Below, one piece after another: positions 5,627 through 5,971 of a stretch of 5,971 nt of DNA. The position numbers were made by a program, and so were the translations under genes. Source of the DNA: an uncultured Bacteroidales bacterium (lineage in GTDB: Bacteria > Bacteroidota > Bacteroidia > Bacteroidales > UBA932); the NCBI GenBank assembly GCA_937906795.1, contig CALCUQ010000346.1, forward strand, positions 1 to 5,971. Direction: 5' to 3'. Within the stretch, counting starts at the first letter, position 1. Every line of letters begins with the position of its first letter. The notes under the pieces are model-generated. The model made no database searches. It was not told where the DNA came from and saw only the letters and a program-made list of their open reading frames with translations.

Positions 5627-5971
5627 TTACTCCTCTTTCAATACCATTTTCTTAAACTCTTCCATAAATTTATCAATGTCACCCTCAAGTTTTGCCTCAT
5701 CTTTTTGAGAGATTGTATTCTCAAATTTTTGCAAAAGCTCTTGTTTTGGCATCTCTACACAAACATACAGTCTGTAAGAACGATCCTCTTTCTGGTATGC
5801 TTTCTCATCTTTAATGTAGCTACCTTGAAGAATCTCATCTACAATAGCATATGTCATCTCCTCAAATTTTGCACTGTATGCTTTATCTGAACCAACAGCT
5901 GAACCGCTTACATAATTTTTTGAAAGGGTAGAAATCTGAGTCTTTATCTCAGATGCAAGCTCGTTTCTAGC
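5627..5971 (-). CDS. LPP20-like hypothetical protein, C-terminal part
   Basis: A minus-strand frame is open from the right edge of the window to a TAA at 5627-5629, giving 114 residues with the N-terminus missing. A methionine at 5857 is internal: the upstream codons stay open and fit the same protein. The visible part starts ARNELASEIKTQI, then has an acidic/basic helical region, a strand-like RSYRLYVCVEMP, and a lysine- and glutamate-rich helical tail ending FKKMVLKEE. This pattern (an alanine-rich helix near ARN, a KFEE segment, then a YVxVEM strand) resembles LPP20-type lipoproteins of Bacteroidota as I remember them. Those are surface or periplasmic proteins of unknown role. A lipoprotein signal cannot be checked because the start lies outside the window. 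The transcript ends at the shared hairpin at 5576-5608. Confidence 0.6.
   Translation of the reverse strand, partial: ARNELASEIKTQISTLSKNYVSGSAVGSDKAYSAKFEEMTYAIVDEILQGSYIKDEKAYQKEDRSYRLYVCVEMPKQELLQKFENTISQKDEAKLEGDIDKFMEEFKKMVLKEE

Noticed and set aside
5627..5857. A complete 76-residue minus-strand gene starting at 5857
   Set aside because: The frame stays open from 5857 to the window edge with protein-like sequence, so the methionine is internal and the gene is truncated by the window.

Overview
The window looks like chromosomal DNA of a low-GC Bacteroidota, probably Bacteroidales. The evidence is start codons without good Shine-Dalgarno sequences, promoter elements of the Bacteroidota type (TAnnTTTG, once with TTTG exactly 19 nt upstream), a two-gene short-chain chromate transporter, and an aspartokinase/homoserine dehydrogenase and a MetF that read like Bacteroidota family members. 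No mobile element, CRISPR array, rRNA or tRNA was seen.

Layout. Positions 1-173 are a divergent promoter region: one promoter fires leftward out of the window, the other rightward into a chromate-transporter pair (174-719 and 716-1240, overlapping by ATGA). A DUF308/HdeD-like membrane protein (1811-1245, minus strand) converges on the pair with a 4-nt gap. Positions 1812-2175 are a 364-nt AT-rich intergenic region. It holds a candidate minus-strand promoter element, a 12-nt tandem direct repeat, a 17-bp palindrome overlapping a perfect TAnnTTTG element, and a long leader almost without G. Next come an aspartokinase/homoserine dehydrogenase locus (2176-4613) and metF (4617-5570), closed by a strong bidirectional hairpin terminator. 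A minus-strand gene, cut by the window edge, encodes the C-terminal part of an LPP20-like protein (5971-5627).

How the genes work together. Aspartokinase and homoserine dehydrogenase carry aspartate toward homoserine, the shared precursor of methionine and threonine. MetF makes the 5-methyl-tetrahydrofolate used for the last step of methionine synthesis. The 3-nt spacing suggests one transcript, and the arrangement recalls the E. coli metL-metF neighbourhood, so a methionine role is plausible.

The most notable point is that the bifunctional enzyme is not one reading frame. It is broken inside the ACT-domain linker (about 3271-3314), where family-like residues turn up in different frames. The two pieces are otherwise intact, so this could be gene fission, a recent inactivating change, or a sequence error. 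I did not find a convincing new biological system here; the broken regulatory linker and the unusual leader and promoter region are the best leads.
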